Assembly (NCBI RefSeq): GCF_965638725.1
Contig: NC_134951.1
Coordinates: 105,485,811-105,549,810 of the forward strand
Source of the DNA: Aptenodytes patagonicus
Taxonomy: Eukaryota; Chordata; Aves; Sphenisciformes; Spheniscidae
Direction: 5' to 3'
Length of the DNA stretch: 64,000 bases
Shown one piece after another: positions 13,901-25,530 of the stretch (its first letter is position 1; the number at the start of each line of letters is the position of its first letter). Position numbers and translations under genes: made by a program. Under the pieces are notes generated by a model that saw only the letters and a program-made list of their open reading frames with translations, did not search any database and was not told the DNA's origin.

Positions 13901-15833
13901 GAGTAGATATTTTAGAGTAGATAATTCTGTCTTACCCTGATACATATTTATATTTGGGGTTAAAGAATAGACGAAATGACCAGCTTCTTATCATCTGTCC
14001 TCAGTGATGATGACGTAGAAGAAGCTCATCCAATGGATGGAAATGATAGTGATTACGATCCCAAAAAAGAAGCCAAAAAGGAGGTAACAGATAGCTTAAT
14101 GGTGAATGTCAGTTTGTTTGTTTTCTGTGAATGTGTTACTGTGAAGAATATGATTTGTAGTAAGGAGGTTTAGCTTGCAGCCTGCTGAATTCACAGGGTT
14201 TTTAGATGATCAAAGTCTTGACAACTTCTGATTGAAACAAAATGTTATTGTATTATTTTTGCCATTCTGGGGACATAAATACATCTCTCATTACCTTCAC
14301 TATCTCCTCGGAGATCTTCAAGTTTATAAGAGATGTATGCTATCGCTACCTGGTAAAACAACATTCCCCCTACCTCTGTCTTGTTAATATGTTTACAGTT
14401 TTACTGGTTGTGAATTGTTGGAAACTAAATGTTTTCTTTGCATTTTAGAACTTGAAATGGCACAAGGTCTAATAATGAACATTTTTACTTTTTATTCTGC
14501 TGTTGTAACAATGTTCTTGCAATCTGTTGATTTGAGTTGCTGTCTAAGCCACTTCTAGATAAGGGCTATTTTGTTCAATTTACTTTCCTTAGTTATTGTT
14601 TGAATCACTACACGCAGTCCAGAATGAAAGTAGTGTGTTCATAGACTTCTAGGAACAGGACAAATAGGTTTGCAGTTTCTGATGAGCTATTTGGATCTAC
14701 ATAAGATAATTTTGTGATCTAATATTTCTGGTAGGATTTGCATGCTTCCACTTCCTAAGCAAGATATAAACTGAGTAGGCTACTTGAACGCGCAGAGCAA
14801 TGGAAACTTTCTGTTACCAGAGAAAACTAAAATGAACCAAACACTCTAGCTTGGCAAGTCAAAAGCTTGGGAGAATATTTTCACTTTAAATCCAGACTGA
14901 ACAGACAGGAACTGCAATTTCATACTTGAAGAGCAATGCAGAACCAGAAAACAAATAGTATAAATGGGCCAGAAGTAAACTTAACCTTGGGATTTTTAGA
15001 TGTCAAAGATGTAAGGCTCTATATCAACTTTCCAAGGAAAAGCAAATATCTTAAGTGCTTTTAAGATTGCCTCTATGAAGTCTGTGGACTGGATTAAGAT
15101 ATTACATTAGCTGGGAAGAGGATGTGGCAGAAGGTCAAGCATAGTAGAGCAAAATACTGTTTGCTGATCTGTACTAATGCTACAGAACATAATAATAATG
15201 GCTGCTGCAATTTGTTTTCTCTTCGCTGTGATCAGATGACCACCTCCTCTTAACCTGCATAGATGCCAGCAGAGAGAAGCAGTAGGGAGCTGCTTGAAGT
15301 AGCAAAAAGCCTGAATCCCGTCTCTGTTCTGGTACTTAGCATTGCTTGGAATTGGAGAGTCCTTGCAGGGAAAGTTGTTTTTGCTTCTCTCCTCCTGGTC
15401 TGTAAGGAACCTACCTGCTTGCCCTATGGGAGTCACGTGTGTGCAGACTAGCTGTTGTGCAGGAATGCCCACTGAAGACAAAGCTGAAATTTTTACATGT
15501 CCAAACATATCAAAACAGCAGTTACAAAGATTGCATCTCCTCTTTGCTATCCCCTTCCACTTCAAAAAAGCAAACAACAAAGGCTTAAGTTTGCTAAATT
15601 ACATGGATTTTTATAATGACTGCAAAAGTAAATCCATCCTCTCTCTTCTAAATCTCAAATCCCGTCCCAAAGCAAACAGCACTATCGCTTTCTGAGTTAG
15701 AGTGCTTGCACCAGGGAAAAGTGTCATCTTGCATTCTTGCCCATCCTGGTTGACTTCCGCTTATTCTTCTCCCCTGATCTTCACCTGAATTCTTCATATC
15801 TGGCCAGAAATAAACCGATTACTTGGTTTAAAC

Positions 15834-15888
<55 letters not shown>

Positions 15889-18800
15889 TTTACCTTCTGC
15901 TTACATAAGAGGTTCTTGATTTTTGCCCTCTTTTATAATATTCAGACTGTGATTTCTATACCATGTATTGTATTTTCAGCCATGTTTAAAAAAAAAAAAA
16001 AGTAGTTTTGAAAACTGGCCTTTCTAAGACTAACGCAGGCTTATCCAGCAAATGACTGGTATGCTCCATCAGCTCATCTGCAAGACTTAGTTTGGTTACT
16101 ACATGCAGAGGAGGATGTTAGCTTAAGTTTTCTTGGTCATAAATAGGGCATTACAATGCTATGTGATACTTTATTAAAGTTGTATATAAGATACTGTTAT
16201 TCTTTAATGATTTATTTCTTGTAAATTAAAGGGCAATAATGAGCAGCCTGTTCAGACCAGCAAAATAGGTCTGGGTAGAAGAGAGTATCAGAGCTTGCAG
16301 CATCGCCACCATTCTCAGCGTTCCAAATGCCGTCCACCAAAAGGCATGTACCTGACCCAGGAAGATGTGATAGCTGTTTCCTGTAGTCCCAATGCAGCCA
16401 ACACAATTCTTAGACAGCTGGATATGGAACTAATCTCATTAAAGCGACAGGTACCATGGGTTATTGGTCTTGTTTTGTTTTTGTCTCAGATTGTTCTGAT
16501 TGTAATGATTTTGAAGATTATCTATGAAGATTCTGAAACTTCTTTAATGTGAGTCTTCCTAATTTTGTTCCACAGTTATCACCAGAAGTGCTGGACACTA
16601 GCTGACTAGCTATTCTTCAGTTTTGTTTTTTATGTTCATCTGCTCTTGTGGATAATATGAAACAAGATGACTTCCTTTAAAAAAAAGGGGGGGGGGGGGA
16701 GTATGGCATGAAAACAATGTTACAGATCTAGGGACAGGAGAAAACCAAAGTCTCGTTTGATTTGATTTTCTTTTTAACTTTGTTAAAAGTATTTGTGTGA
16801 CAAGTGAGAATAAGACCAATGAAGCAGTGGAAGTTACATTTGTTATGCTTAAAATTGTAGCTGTTTTTCTGGATGTCCTTCTCCACATACCATGGAAGTA
16901 TGGGGGGAAGTAAGTCATGGGCCTAGTAATTTCTCTGTTTGAATTGATGAGCTTTCTACTTCTTATTAAATTTAGAAAAGCTTTGTAGTCTCCACCTTTA
17001 AGACGACAATTGCCTGCATCCTTTGCATGAAGGAGTTAACTTTTGGCACTTAAAGTTGAAACGAGGAACCTATTCAGCTTCTAAGGGTACAGCAGTATGT
17101 GCATGCTTGCTTTCTAGGAGCGATGGGGCTACAAAGTCAAGGCTTATCTCCTGGAATTTCTGCCTCCTTATAGACGGCTAAGAGCTGCCATGTTGCAAAA
17201 TCATGGAGTGAATAATGGGTTTCATGGGGTTTTTGCTCCCTTGTATTCTTTTACAGGAGAAATATGCTTCTTTCTGTCACAGCAGGACTCGGGGGCTAAA
17301 TAGCATAGGTGGGTTTCACTCTTTAGCCTAAGCGTAGGTGAGTTACAGCCTTGAGGTTGTGTTTCTCTTTTTTTCTTGCAGTGATCTCAGAGATGCAGCC
17401 TTTGGAATCTCCCACTGAGTTGTCTGCTTTTGTGTCCATACTTAAAGAACACTTGTAATAGCTGTGCACCATAGTATGCAAAACTATTTTCTTACCTATG
17501 TTACCTTATGTGCATCACTGTCAGGTTTAAATGGTTAATAGATATGTATATGTATGATTTGGAAGCTCTCTCCTTTTTATAGACTAAGATATTTTATTTA
17601 AATAGCTTAAATCATTTCAAGAATCGCCCTTAAAGGAAATCATGATGATCTAAGGTCAATAAAAAGCAGTCTGTCAGAAGGAACTAACTGGAAACATCTC
17701 ATAAATCTTTCCCCCCCCCAAAGTGCTTTTTGGAGAAGGAAGAAGTTAATGTATACAGTACATCTCACTTAGATATCTAAGAACCAAGTTTTGTGTCTAG
17801 AATATTCTGCGTTCTTCAAGAACATATGCATCACTATCAAAACTTGCTTATTATGTCCTACTTTTAATATTCCTGCAGACAAACTGTTCTTTTGAAAGAC
17901 TGGCTTAAACGTTTTTCTCTCCGTAGTAAACTGTGCTGTATTTTTTAAATTTTTTTTTTTTAAACAGTTAAAAATAGTGAAGCCTTAAACCATAATATTT
18001 CTCTTTCTAACTTAGGAGGTACACTTGTGGCAATCCTAGTGAAGATATATGTGTAAAGTGACCAACTTTCTTTGTGGAGCTGATTAACTTTGTTGTTTTT
18101 GACCAAGGTTCAAAATGCTAAGCAAGTAAACAGTGCACTTAAACAGAAAATGGAAGGCGGGATTGAAGAATTCAAACCTCCTGAGGTAAATCAGAATAAA
18201 TATTAGAACTTGTGGCCTTGCACTTACATTAGTGGGAAGCTACAGAAATGTGTTTTGCTGCAGCATAGTGTTTGCATTTCAGCAGCCCCTAAACAGGATC
18301 CATTGAATTACATGCAGGGGTGAGTCTGTCTGGCTTCTTTACAAGAAATTAGTGGTAGGCTTTTTTTATGGCAACTGGCTAAATAAAGAAGCAGAAGAAA
18401 CTGAAATGTCACGTCTGTTCATGACAATAGGGAGCTGAAATTGAGCCCTGATAAATGGGGTTTTTTTCTGGTTAAAAGTAGTTAATGTAGATTACTAGCA
18501 GTAAATTCTATGTTCTGTGTGAAAACATGACTATATATACATTTGGGCATCTGAAGTATGCCCAATGCCGACGATTTATTACTACTGAAGTTCTCTTTTT
18601 GCTTGTTTTAAAGGCTTGGATATGAAACATAACGTGAATGCAAAACACTCCAGACACCAAGTCCTAATAGTTTAGAGAAATGTAACTATAAATTCAAATT
18701 CTGTCTGCATAAAGATCATTAGCTTGTGCATAAGTTATGATATAGCTGATATTAAGAACTGCAATAAAACAGAGGAAAAATCGTTGGTGTAGTTCTGAGC

Positions 18801-21800
18801 TCAAATCCTTAAATGCTACTTCCTGTTCATGAAAGCAATCTTAAACTATAAATTCATGACTTATAAGCAAGAGATTTTTACCTATGTTACAAAATGTAGT
18901 GCAAGTAAAACACATTCTGATGCTCAGATATTTTGCAGCTGTTGAAACATTTTAATGATCTTTGTGCCATTTTTCTAATTTTAATAGTCTAATCAGAAAA
19001 TCAATGCCCGTTGGACCACAGAAGAGCAGCTTCTTGCAGTACAAGGTATGTTAATAGTAGTAGCGGCTTGAAATCTGATGCAAAGGATTTGAAGAGGTAC
19101 TCAGGCTTACGTTTGTATTTCCCTCTAATGAAAAGCTAAACTTTATCTGGTCTTATAAGAAAGTCACTGGGAAAACAGCAAAACTAGTGAGAATATTTAG
19201 GGCATTCATTCAAGCAACATGACACTAGTCTTTCAGTTACCCATATTAAATCTCGAATAGGAAAACTAAGCTGGGTTTAACAACTGTGGTAGTACCAACA
19301 AGTCCCTTCAATCATCTTCTAAATCACCTTACATGAATTTCTCTAAAGTGGAAGACCGAAGTAATAGTTGAAGTAATAAAATTTGAAGCAAACACTTACT
19401 AAGACATCTCTCCGTATTCTTAAAGTAGGAAAATGCAGAAGTAAAACTGCTTTACAGTTACTTTTTTCTGTTCATGAGGGGATAAGAGAGCAGATATCTT
19501 CCCAGTGGAGGCCTTTTAAGAGTCTGAAGCTGGATATGGATACTTGACTAACAGTCTTATTGGAGAAAACCCAACACTTTCTAGTAGGCTATTGACACAG
19601 CTAATTTGCAGTTATTTCATTTATATGAAGGAAAACTGACTCTCGTCTTGCTTCAACACGCACTGCCTAATCAAGGAACATGCAAGGGAAATATCTGGAG
19701 AGCCTAATGCTGTCTCGAAGTCACTATATATTGACTCACTTCTGTGGATCATCTTTTTTAAGATAATATAATCGGTTCAGTTATACACATCTGCTCTGTT
19801 TCTCTGTATTCTTCGCCTCCTTTAAAATGGAAGACTGAATTTTAGTATAAAACCTTCAGTTGGATCAGGATATCGGTGTAAAGTTGTCAAGTGTGCCATA
19901 CCTGGTAGTTATTAGCCAGATAACTGAACCTAAAGTTAGGTTTATTTCAAAGTGTGAATGGAAATGCTGAAGAGCATGGTGTGTCTGAAGTCATGCCTCT
20001 CAACTTACATGCTTCAGACTGGGATTTGCATCTCCAAACCGTTTTCTGTCCTAAGTTCATCCTCTCAGTATTGCTAACAAGCTCACTTTTTAAGTTTTGT
20101 TCCCAAATGCAACTGAAGGAGATGCCTATCTTTAATATGATAGTCTAGCAAGTAGAATGCTTGCTGGAGAAGTGGGGAAAATGCAGGTTCATTGTGCCTG
20201 CCTTAGCATGAAAGGATTCAAACCATCTTGCATTTTCATGGGTTAGTTATGGGAGCTCTCACTAAGCATCAGTTTGGGAAGTGATGAGTGTGCATTGAGC
20301 TTTTGTTAAGCTATGGCACTGTGTGACTGACAAGGTAAATAATAAAACTGGAGCATGGGCAAAAGAATGAGGGCTGGTGATGACTCCCTGGAGAGGAGTT
20401 CTAGTCTTCTGGTCTCTTCTCTAGGGAATGCTTTGTGTTTTATAAAGGTAGTCAGCCTCAATACTTAAGGGTGGGGTGAGGAATCAGGCCTTCCGGAAGA
20501 AACCTGTTTTCATTGAATTTACATGTGCTGCTTACACGTATTGTTTCCTTTTTAGTCCCCTTCCTTTGCCACTGTATAAAATGGAGATGAGAGAGCACCT
20601 TAACGCCAGGGACAAAGTAGTCTTATTATCCCTCCCTTACCTACTGCCCGGTAGTAGAGCCTCCCTCCTGGAATGAGAGTGCTGTAGGTATTAACCTCCC
20701 ATCCCTCAGGCTAAGGACCCTGATCTCTTGCTTCAAAATAACTGCTCGAGCTGGTAGACTTAGGCATGAAGGAGCCACGCCGTCTTTTCCCTGACTCCGT
20801 TTTTAAAAGAAAGTAGCCATGGTTGCTGTACTAAAAGCTGCCATAGTGCGTGTTAGGCTTGAACTTGGAAGTTGACTTGAGCGTGGGGACATTTAGTTTG
20901 TACATTTAAGATTTATTTCATCAAATGTATTGATACGTTTTAGCATGTGCTTTTAATAATTTTACAGAAATCGTAAGCATTAAGCAGGTAGGTGGCACTT
21001 CTATGATTTGTTCACTTGAATTCAGACATTAAATCCTACCATGGAAATCATAAAAATAATCTGCAGTAATATAATTTTGGTACTGTTTTTCCTAAAGATG
21101 AAAAAAACTCTTGTCATCTGTGGGCTAATCTCGAGAGATTGGCAGTAACTAAAGAGGAGGTAATGAAAAAACCCACCTAAAAATAGAACTGAGTGTGTAA
21201 TCTTAAAAGCAGTGTGGCTGCCTGCAGTGGGGTTGTGGACTCAGACTTACGATCTCTGAGCTGATCTTTTGCGGTATAATTTATCAGGTTACTGTTCAAT
21301 GTTGTCTGAATAGCTATTGAATGTAATGGGCCAGTTTATCACTTGAGGTGTTCTTAAGTTACAAACTTTGTTTATGTATAGAAATGTATGAGCATGATCA
21401 TCTTTTCAAACTAAGATCTCAGCCACATGAAAATTGCGATTGCAGAAATGTTAGAAGACTTGTTCAAAACAACAAAATTTGAATTGAAAAGCAGTGCATG
21501 ACTTTCATAGCATTGCAGTGGAAAACAGTTGGGACAACCAGGATCTGACTCTATGTAAGGTCGTTGCCAGGAGCACTGTAATCCCATCACAGTGAAACTG
21601 CAGCTCTCATAACCTGGAGGTTGCCGTTAACTATTTCTGCCTCATTGTGGTGCTGTATTATACTGCTTTGGACCCAGGCTAATGTTTTGTGTGCCTGTCC
21701 GTGTTCGCTGTGCTGCACAGCGTTAAGCAGCGTAGGCAGCATCGAACTTGGAGTTACGAGTTTCTCTGAGTTAGACGTTCAAGATGAAACATTGTAATAG

Positions 21801-24800
21801 TGAGCACGCACACGTTCAAGTGAACCTTTGCAACTGGGCGAAGTTTTCAAGAGGTTGAAGCATTCCCGTGATCGGGGCTACTTTCAAATAAGCCAGGAGA
21901 AAGACATTCATACATGTGAAGTGAGGCTATGCAGTCATCTTTTGAGCTTCACTTTCAGCAACCTAATAAAATTATTCTTACTGAATAACAGATTAAACGC
22001 TTTAGAAATTATTTGGGTGGTGTGTAGCACAGAATTCATATCAGGATGTGAAAGTTACGCACACCAATTTGAAATGGGTGATGAGTTGGCATCAACTCTT
22101 ACAGATATGCCAGCACCTTATGCATAAAAATTTCATAAACATGTGTTGAACTTCCTCTGTTTCTGATGCAGCTTAAAAGGGTTCTACTACCTCATTGTGT
22201 AGAAGTCTTTGTGGTGACGCTAGAGCAGTACTAAATAACACTCTGAAAAGAATCCAAAATGAGTAGTGCTGTGTGTAGCTAAAGTAATGAAATTGTATTT
22301 TCTTTAGATATTTCTTACAGTTGGGCTCTCAGTGAAGGCAAGTTAACACTTTTCAAACTGTTTGCTTGGAAATAGGCTTTAAGACCTTATTTTTGACAAC
22401 TTTAGTTGAAGTTAGCCAATAGGCTCAGTCATTTTGCAGATTAAGGGGAAGGAAGAAGTACAGACAGCATAGTAACAGAAAAGGTTGAAATCACTAAAAG
22501 TCTGAACTAGGTTTCAAACAAAAATGCGCTTTGTTCTGCTGGGCACTTTGCTCACTTGATGAATTGTACAGGACGTTAGATATGTTGCAGTGGACATTTA
22601 ATGATCATTATAAATTAGTAAGGGTAGTAATGGTAGGGCGATCAAAGAACATTAAAACACTGGAGGGAGTGCTCTGTGGGCGCACGCAGCTTTTAAGGAG
22701 TATAGCTGATACCTTGTACAGCTGATAAAGCACAGAGCCAAATCCCTGTCTTTGCTTTGTCTAGATACATGCCCTCCCGCGTGGCTCTGCTAGGTCCCTT
22801 TGTTTTCTTTCCAAGGTTCTTGCAGTCAGGATGGTTGGATTCTTTTGTATGCCCCAGAAAAGATCTTAAATAATGTAGCTGGGCTCTTGACAGTTGAAAC
22901 ATCAGGTTCAGCTACAGAAATTGTTACTATCCTAGAGCTGAACTTCTCTCTTAAATTGCAGTGAGTGTACATTACCACATCAGAAGTGCCTATTAACGAA
23001 GAAAGTAAAGAGCAGAACAAGCTGAAGGTCATGCTCTTCACAACTAAGTTGAGAAGGAACATAGCTTTCAGATTTGAAACAACTCTCACTTTCTGAATCC
23101 TTTGCTTCTTTTTCTGAAGTGAGGCATGGAATCAGAAATAAATTTCCCTTCCTGTAATGAGACAGAGTGCCTGTCCTCTAAGCACTGTAATATGTCCCGA
23201 ATGAGTTTAGTTATCAGGAGCTTCGCAGAAGGAGTCAAATTGTAATTCACTCATGCATAGCGGAGAGCAAAAGATGAGTCTTCTGTTTACTGAGTCTGGA
23301 ATAAAACTCTGTTTTATTTCCTCTAGTCTCCAAACTTCTGGACACTTCTGATTAAAGATACATTTTGTGCAGCTAAAAGCTGTGTTCTAGGATGCTGGAG
23401 AGTTTGAGGATTTTTCTGAAGCAGGAGAGAGGAAGAAGAACTAGACACATACCCAAAATACAACTGAGAGAAAATCAATAAACTTTAGATTATAATTCCA
23501 GTTTTAGGTTAAAAACTACAGAATGCTGTACTCAAGGGGGTTTTTGTGTTATATGCAAATGTAGTTTTAGAACTTTAAAAAGCACACGTTGGGATTTTTT
23601 GAAAGGACCAGCAGCATTTTCTTGTGAAGTTCTTGTAAACAAAAGTGACCTACTGATGTCAATATGAAAATGAATGAAAAGAACAGTGCAAAGATCTTCT
23701 GTCATGCTGCTTCTTGCTGGAGGATTTGGTGCCGGAGGCCTGTGCTGGGCTGTCTTATAAACAGACACCAATGGCTTATATTTACTTACCTTCCCCCAGG
23801 TGGTTGTCCCAAAACCCCAGATTCTTCTACCCAGGTCGAATGGTGAATGAAAGCTTTAAAAAGACTTTGTCAGGTGAATGCTTGCCAGTTGCTCTTCGTA
23901 GCTTTAGCAGAGCATGTCACAAGTGGAGGAATGAGCAGTATATCGTGACTTACGGAACTGTGCCTCCCTGTTCTGCCCTGTGCTTGGTCCAGTAGGTACT
24001 GCCCTCTACCACTCCTGCTGCACAGGTTGTGGGCAGAGAAACATCTGCATGCAGCTGGCACGGAGGGAACCCATAGAAGCTGTCCACCTTTGTCACCTGA
24101 CATTTCTAGTGTTATACCCTGTTTACAGCTATACACATGTGCTCGGTCACCCTCCCTCTCCCATCTTGAACTTGTCGGGCTTCTGCCCTTACTGCAAGCA
24201 CACCGAAGGATTTACTTCATTCGTCAGAGGCCAGATCTCTGCGGTTTTAGGTTGGGTGGCTTGGTGAGTAAGCCAGGTTCTTTAAGAAGAGTGGGTAATG
24301 ACCTTTTAATAAAGTTCTTGATTTGTATGTTGATAGCTGTGCAATTAAAAATTATTTTGTTTTAATGGAAATTGAGGCCTTCTCCTAATTGAGAAGTCCT
24401 CCTAATTAGCGAGTCCTTGGTTTGCAGGTCCCATAGGTTCTCTCTATAAATACATCACACGTAGCTGTGTCTGACTGATTCTTCACAGCTATGTTATTTA
24501 CTTTGCCTTCCAGGTGTCCGAAAATATGGTAAAGATTTTCAAGCTATTGCAGATGTAATTGGCAACAAGACTGTTGGCCAAGTGAAGAACTTCTTTGTAA
24601 ACTACAGGCGTCGGTTTAACTTAGAGGAGGTATTGCAGGAATGGGAAGCGGAACAAGGAACCCTGGCTTCTAATGGTGATGCTTCTGCTTTAGGGGAGGA
24701 CACAAAAAATACTTCTAATGTGCCATCAGGAAAGAGCACTGATGAAGAAGATGAGGTGTGTTTTGTGTACCAGAAATAAGTAAGCATGGGTTGAGGAACA

Positions 24801-25530
24801 GCATTTTATTTAGTGATATAATGTAAGGTTAACTGGTGTGGAGTGGCAAACCGCATTCTAAAGAATGATGATGAGCTTGCATAGAACTTCAGCCAATGTC
24901 GTTAACCAGCTGGGAGCAGGACTGCACCTTTCATAGTGACGATCACGTTACTGTTTTATTGTTAAAATACAGTTCTTGTTCTAGAAAGAAGACTCTTGCT
25001 TCATAAATATTTTTAGTTCTGCTGTCTATAATGTTTTGGTTGGTGATTTCTTTTCAGTAACTTCTCAGTTTTTTGGTTTTGTTTTTTAAATGCTGTTTCC
25101 TGTGTAGTGGACAGTGGCAGCCCAACTGCATCGCGTTCTGGCTGGGATGGCTGTTCACGCAGTCTTGTCTTTGTCCTTTGTGCAGGCACAAAGCGCTCCG
25201 GCCACTCAGTGTTTAGGCCCTTCACCTCCAGCACAGGCATCTGCTCCGGCACCTACCGCTCCCATGGCAACTTTAAATCAGCCGCCCCCGTTACTTCGTC
25301 CAGCGCTTCCTGCTGCTCCTGCTCTCCATCGTCAGCCTCCGCCACTTCAACAGCAGGCGCGATTTATTCAGCCAAGGCCGACTCTAAATCAGCCTCCCCC
25401 ACCACTCATCCGCCCAGCTAATTCCATGCCTCCTCGTCTCAACCCAAGGCCAGTGTTAACCACGGTTAGCGGCCAGCAGCCACCCTCGCTTATTGGAATT
25501 CAGACAGAATCCCAGTCCACTCTGCACTGA
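1772..25530 (+). CDS. RCOR3: RCOR3, REST corepressor 3 (12 coding exons)
   Basis: Coding exons are 1772-1913, 2479-2535, 8344-8421, 10004-10056, 11919-12080, 12333-12457, 14005-14083, 16232-16450, 18108-18185, 18988-19045, 24514-24755 and 25186-25530. They join in frame to 545 residues, near the long human isoform. CoREST-family proteins scaffold the KDM1A (LSD1)-HDAC1/2 repressor complex in the nucleus. Domains: ELM2 about 51-135 (HDAC contact), SANT1 about 138-187, a helical linker about 291-322 (LSD1-binding region of the family), SANT2 about 338-386, and a Pro-rich tail 432-545. The N-terminus [13 protein letters not shown], the HYSEPESG segment and the Pro-rich tail separate RCOR3 from RCOR1 and RCOR2. 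All splice sites are GT-AG. The family function is established knowledge; the gene model is read from the sequence. Confidence 0.97.
1914..2478 (+). other. RCOR3 intron 1
   Basis: A phase 1 GC-rich intron of 565 bases that lies wholly in the CpG island. It has G-runs and CCG/GCC repeats and no further exon. Confidence 0.85.
2479..2535 (+). CDS. RCOR3: RCOR3 coding exon 2
   Basis: Acceptor CGTTGCAG, donor CCCG|GTAAAT. It encodes [19 protein letters not shown], the start of the ELM2 domain. Confidence 0.95.
2536..8343 (+). other. RCOR3 intron 2
   Basis: A 5.8 kb phase 1 intron. It holds A/C-rich low-complexity sequence (about 7680-7745) and a GA dinucleotide run (about 7836-7855). An open stretch at 7895-8152 has an acceptor-like start but cannot join exon 2 in frame. 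I see no RNA gene and no clear transposon. Confidence 0.8.
7836..7855. repeat. (GA)n microsatellite
   Basis: About ten uninterrupted GA units in RCOR3 intron 2. Confidence 0.85.
8344..8421 (+). CDS. RCOR3: RCOR3 coding exon 3
   Basis: Acceptor TTCTTACAG, donor AAGT|GTAAGT. It encodes the ELM2 stretch with G-A-T-K-Y-T-D-K and M-L-V-W-S-P-Y-H. Confidence 0.96.
8422..10003 (+). other. RCOR3 intron 3
   Basis: A 1.6 kb AT-rich phase 1 intron with no recognisable exon, RNA gene or transposon. Confidence 0.75.
10004..10056 (+). CDS. RCOR3: RCOR3 coding exon 4
   Basis: Acceptor TTGTTACAG, donor CAG|GTAAGT. It encodes [18 protein letters not shown] of ELM2. Confidence 0.96.
10166..10234 (+). other. 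Candidate alternative terminal exon of RCOR3
   Basis: A strong acceptor (GCTGTTTCTCTTCAG) lies only 109 bases after exon 4. Read in phase with exon 4 it adds 22 codons (A-R-Q-Q-T-A-V-K-W and on) and stops at TGA 10232-10234. This would truncate RCOR3 inside ELM2, without either SANT domain. It is a prediction from splice sites only; I know of no such isoform. Confidence 0.3.
10905..11034 (+). mobile_element. CR1 LINE 3'-end fragment
   Basis: The segment follows the CR1 3' consensus as I know it: GGTTGGATGGGGCTCTGAGC, AACCTGATCTAGTTGAAG, GTCCCTGCCCACGGCAGG, GGTTGGACTAAATGACC, CCCTTCTAACCCAAAC, and the terminal GATTCTATGA. It is 5'-truncated as usual and non-coding, in the same orientation as RCOR3. 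It is the best lineage clue in the window. Confidence 0.93.
11919..12080 (+). CDS. RCOR3: RCOR3 coding exon 5
   Basis: Acceptor TTTTCAAAG, donor ATG|GTAAAG. It encodes residues 111-164: the end of ELM2 ([12 protein letters not shown]) and the first half of SANT1 ([15 protein letters not shown]). Confidence 0.96.
12333..12457 (+). CDS. RCOR3: RCOR3 coding exon 6
   Basis: Acceptor TTCTTCTAG, donor ACAG|GTAAGC. It encodes the end of SANT1 ([12 protein letters not shown]) and a basic stretch ending N-Q-G-D. Confidence 0.96.
12458..14004 (+). other. RCOR3 intron 6
   Basis: A 1.5 kb phase 2 intron with short T- and G-rich runs and a C run (about 13490-13500). No exon or transposon is recognised. 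Confidence 0.75.
14005..14083 (+). CDS. RCOR3: RCOR3 coding exon 7
   Basis: Acceptor CTGTCCTCAG, donor GAG|GTAACA. It encodes the acidic linker [19 protein letters not shown] and a Lys-rich end. Confidence 0.95.
14084..16231 (+). other. RCOR3 intron 7
   Basis: A 2.1 kb phase 0 intron. It contains a long AT microsatellite (15841-15886) and an A run near 15988-16000. Open frames near 15107-15695 on both strands show no family resemblance. Confidence 0.75.
15841..15886. repeat. (AT)23 microsatellite
   Basis: Forty-six bases of perfect AT alternation in RCOR3 intron 7, probably polymorphic in length. Confidence 0.95.
16232..16450 (+). CDS. RCOR3: RCOR3 coding exon 8
   Basis: Acceptor AATTAAAG, donor CAG|GTACCA. 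It encodes residues 233-305: a His/Arg-rich segment ([11 protein letters not shown]), [12 protein letters not shown], and the start of the helical linker ([14 protein letters not shown]). Confidence 0.96.
16451..18107 (+). other. RCOR3 intron 8
   Basis: A 1.65 kb phase 0 intron. It starts with an in-frame readthrough of 33 codons to TGA 16550-16552. It also has a G run (about 16687-16699) and a T run near 17950. No further exon is seen. Confidence 0.75.
18108..18185 (+). CDS. RCOR3: RCOR3 coding exon 9
   Basis: Acceptor GACCAAG, donor GAG|GTAAAT. It encodes the second part of the linker helix ([18 protein letters not shown]) and F-K-P-P-E. Confidence 0.95.
18186..18987 (+). other. RCOR3 intron 9
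   Basis: An 802-base AT-rich phase 0 intron in which nothing else is recognised. Confidence 0.75.
18988..19045 (+). CDS. RCOR3: RCOR3 coding exon 10
   Basis: Acceptor TTTTAATAG, donor AAG|GTATGT. It encodes [19 protein letters not shown], the start of SANT2. Confidence 0.95.
19046..24513 (+). other. RCOR3 intron 10
   Basis: A 5.5 kb phase 1 intron. An exon-like 62-base segment (21098-21159) has splice sites but breaks the frame. The open frames at 21828-22127 and 23532-24365 have no recognisable protein content. No clear transposon is seen. Confidence 0.7.
24514..24755 (+). CDS. RCOR3: RCOR3 coding exon 11
   Basis: Acceptor GCCTTCCAG, donor GAG|GTGTGT. It encodes most of SANT2 ([25 protein letters not shown]) and an acidic stretch ending S-T-D-E-E-D-E. 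Reading through the donor adds V-C-F-V-Y-Q-K and a stop (24777-24779), a possible short isoform. Confidence 0.96.
24756..25185 (+). other. RCOR3 intron 11
   Basis: A 430-base phase 0 intron. Apart from the short readthrough frame at its 5' end nothing is recognised. Confidence 0.8.
25186..25530 (+). CDS. RCOR3: RCOR3 coding exon 12 (terminal)
   Basis: Acceptor CCTTTGTGCAG. It encodes the Pro/Gln-rich tail with [10 protein letters not shown] and [11 protein letters not shown], ending [12 protein letters not shown] and TGA (25528-25530). This tail marks the long RCOR3 isoform. Confidence 0.95.
   Translation, partial: AQSAPATQCLGPSPPAQASAPAPTAPMATLNQPPPLLRPALPAAPALHRQPPPLQQQARFIQPRPTLNQPPPPLIRPANSMPPRLNPRPVLTTVSGQQPPSLIGIQTESQSTLH

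Noticed and set aside
21098-21159. Exon-like 62-base segment in RCOR3 intron 10 with AAAG acceptor and GAG|GTAATG donor
   Set aside because: It is open after exon 10, but its length breaks the frame into exon 11, and it matches no known CoREST sequence.
1772-25530. Assignment to RCOR1 next to TRAF3 (the human 14q32 arrangement)
   Set aside because: The 14q paralogous block looks alike, but the N-terminus [13 protein letters not shown], the Pro-rich C-terminus and the TRAF sequence fit RCOR3 and TRAF5 clearly better.
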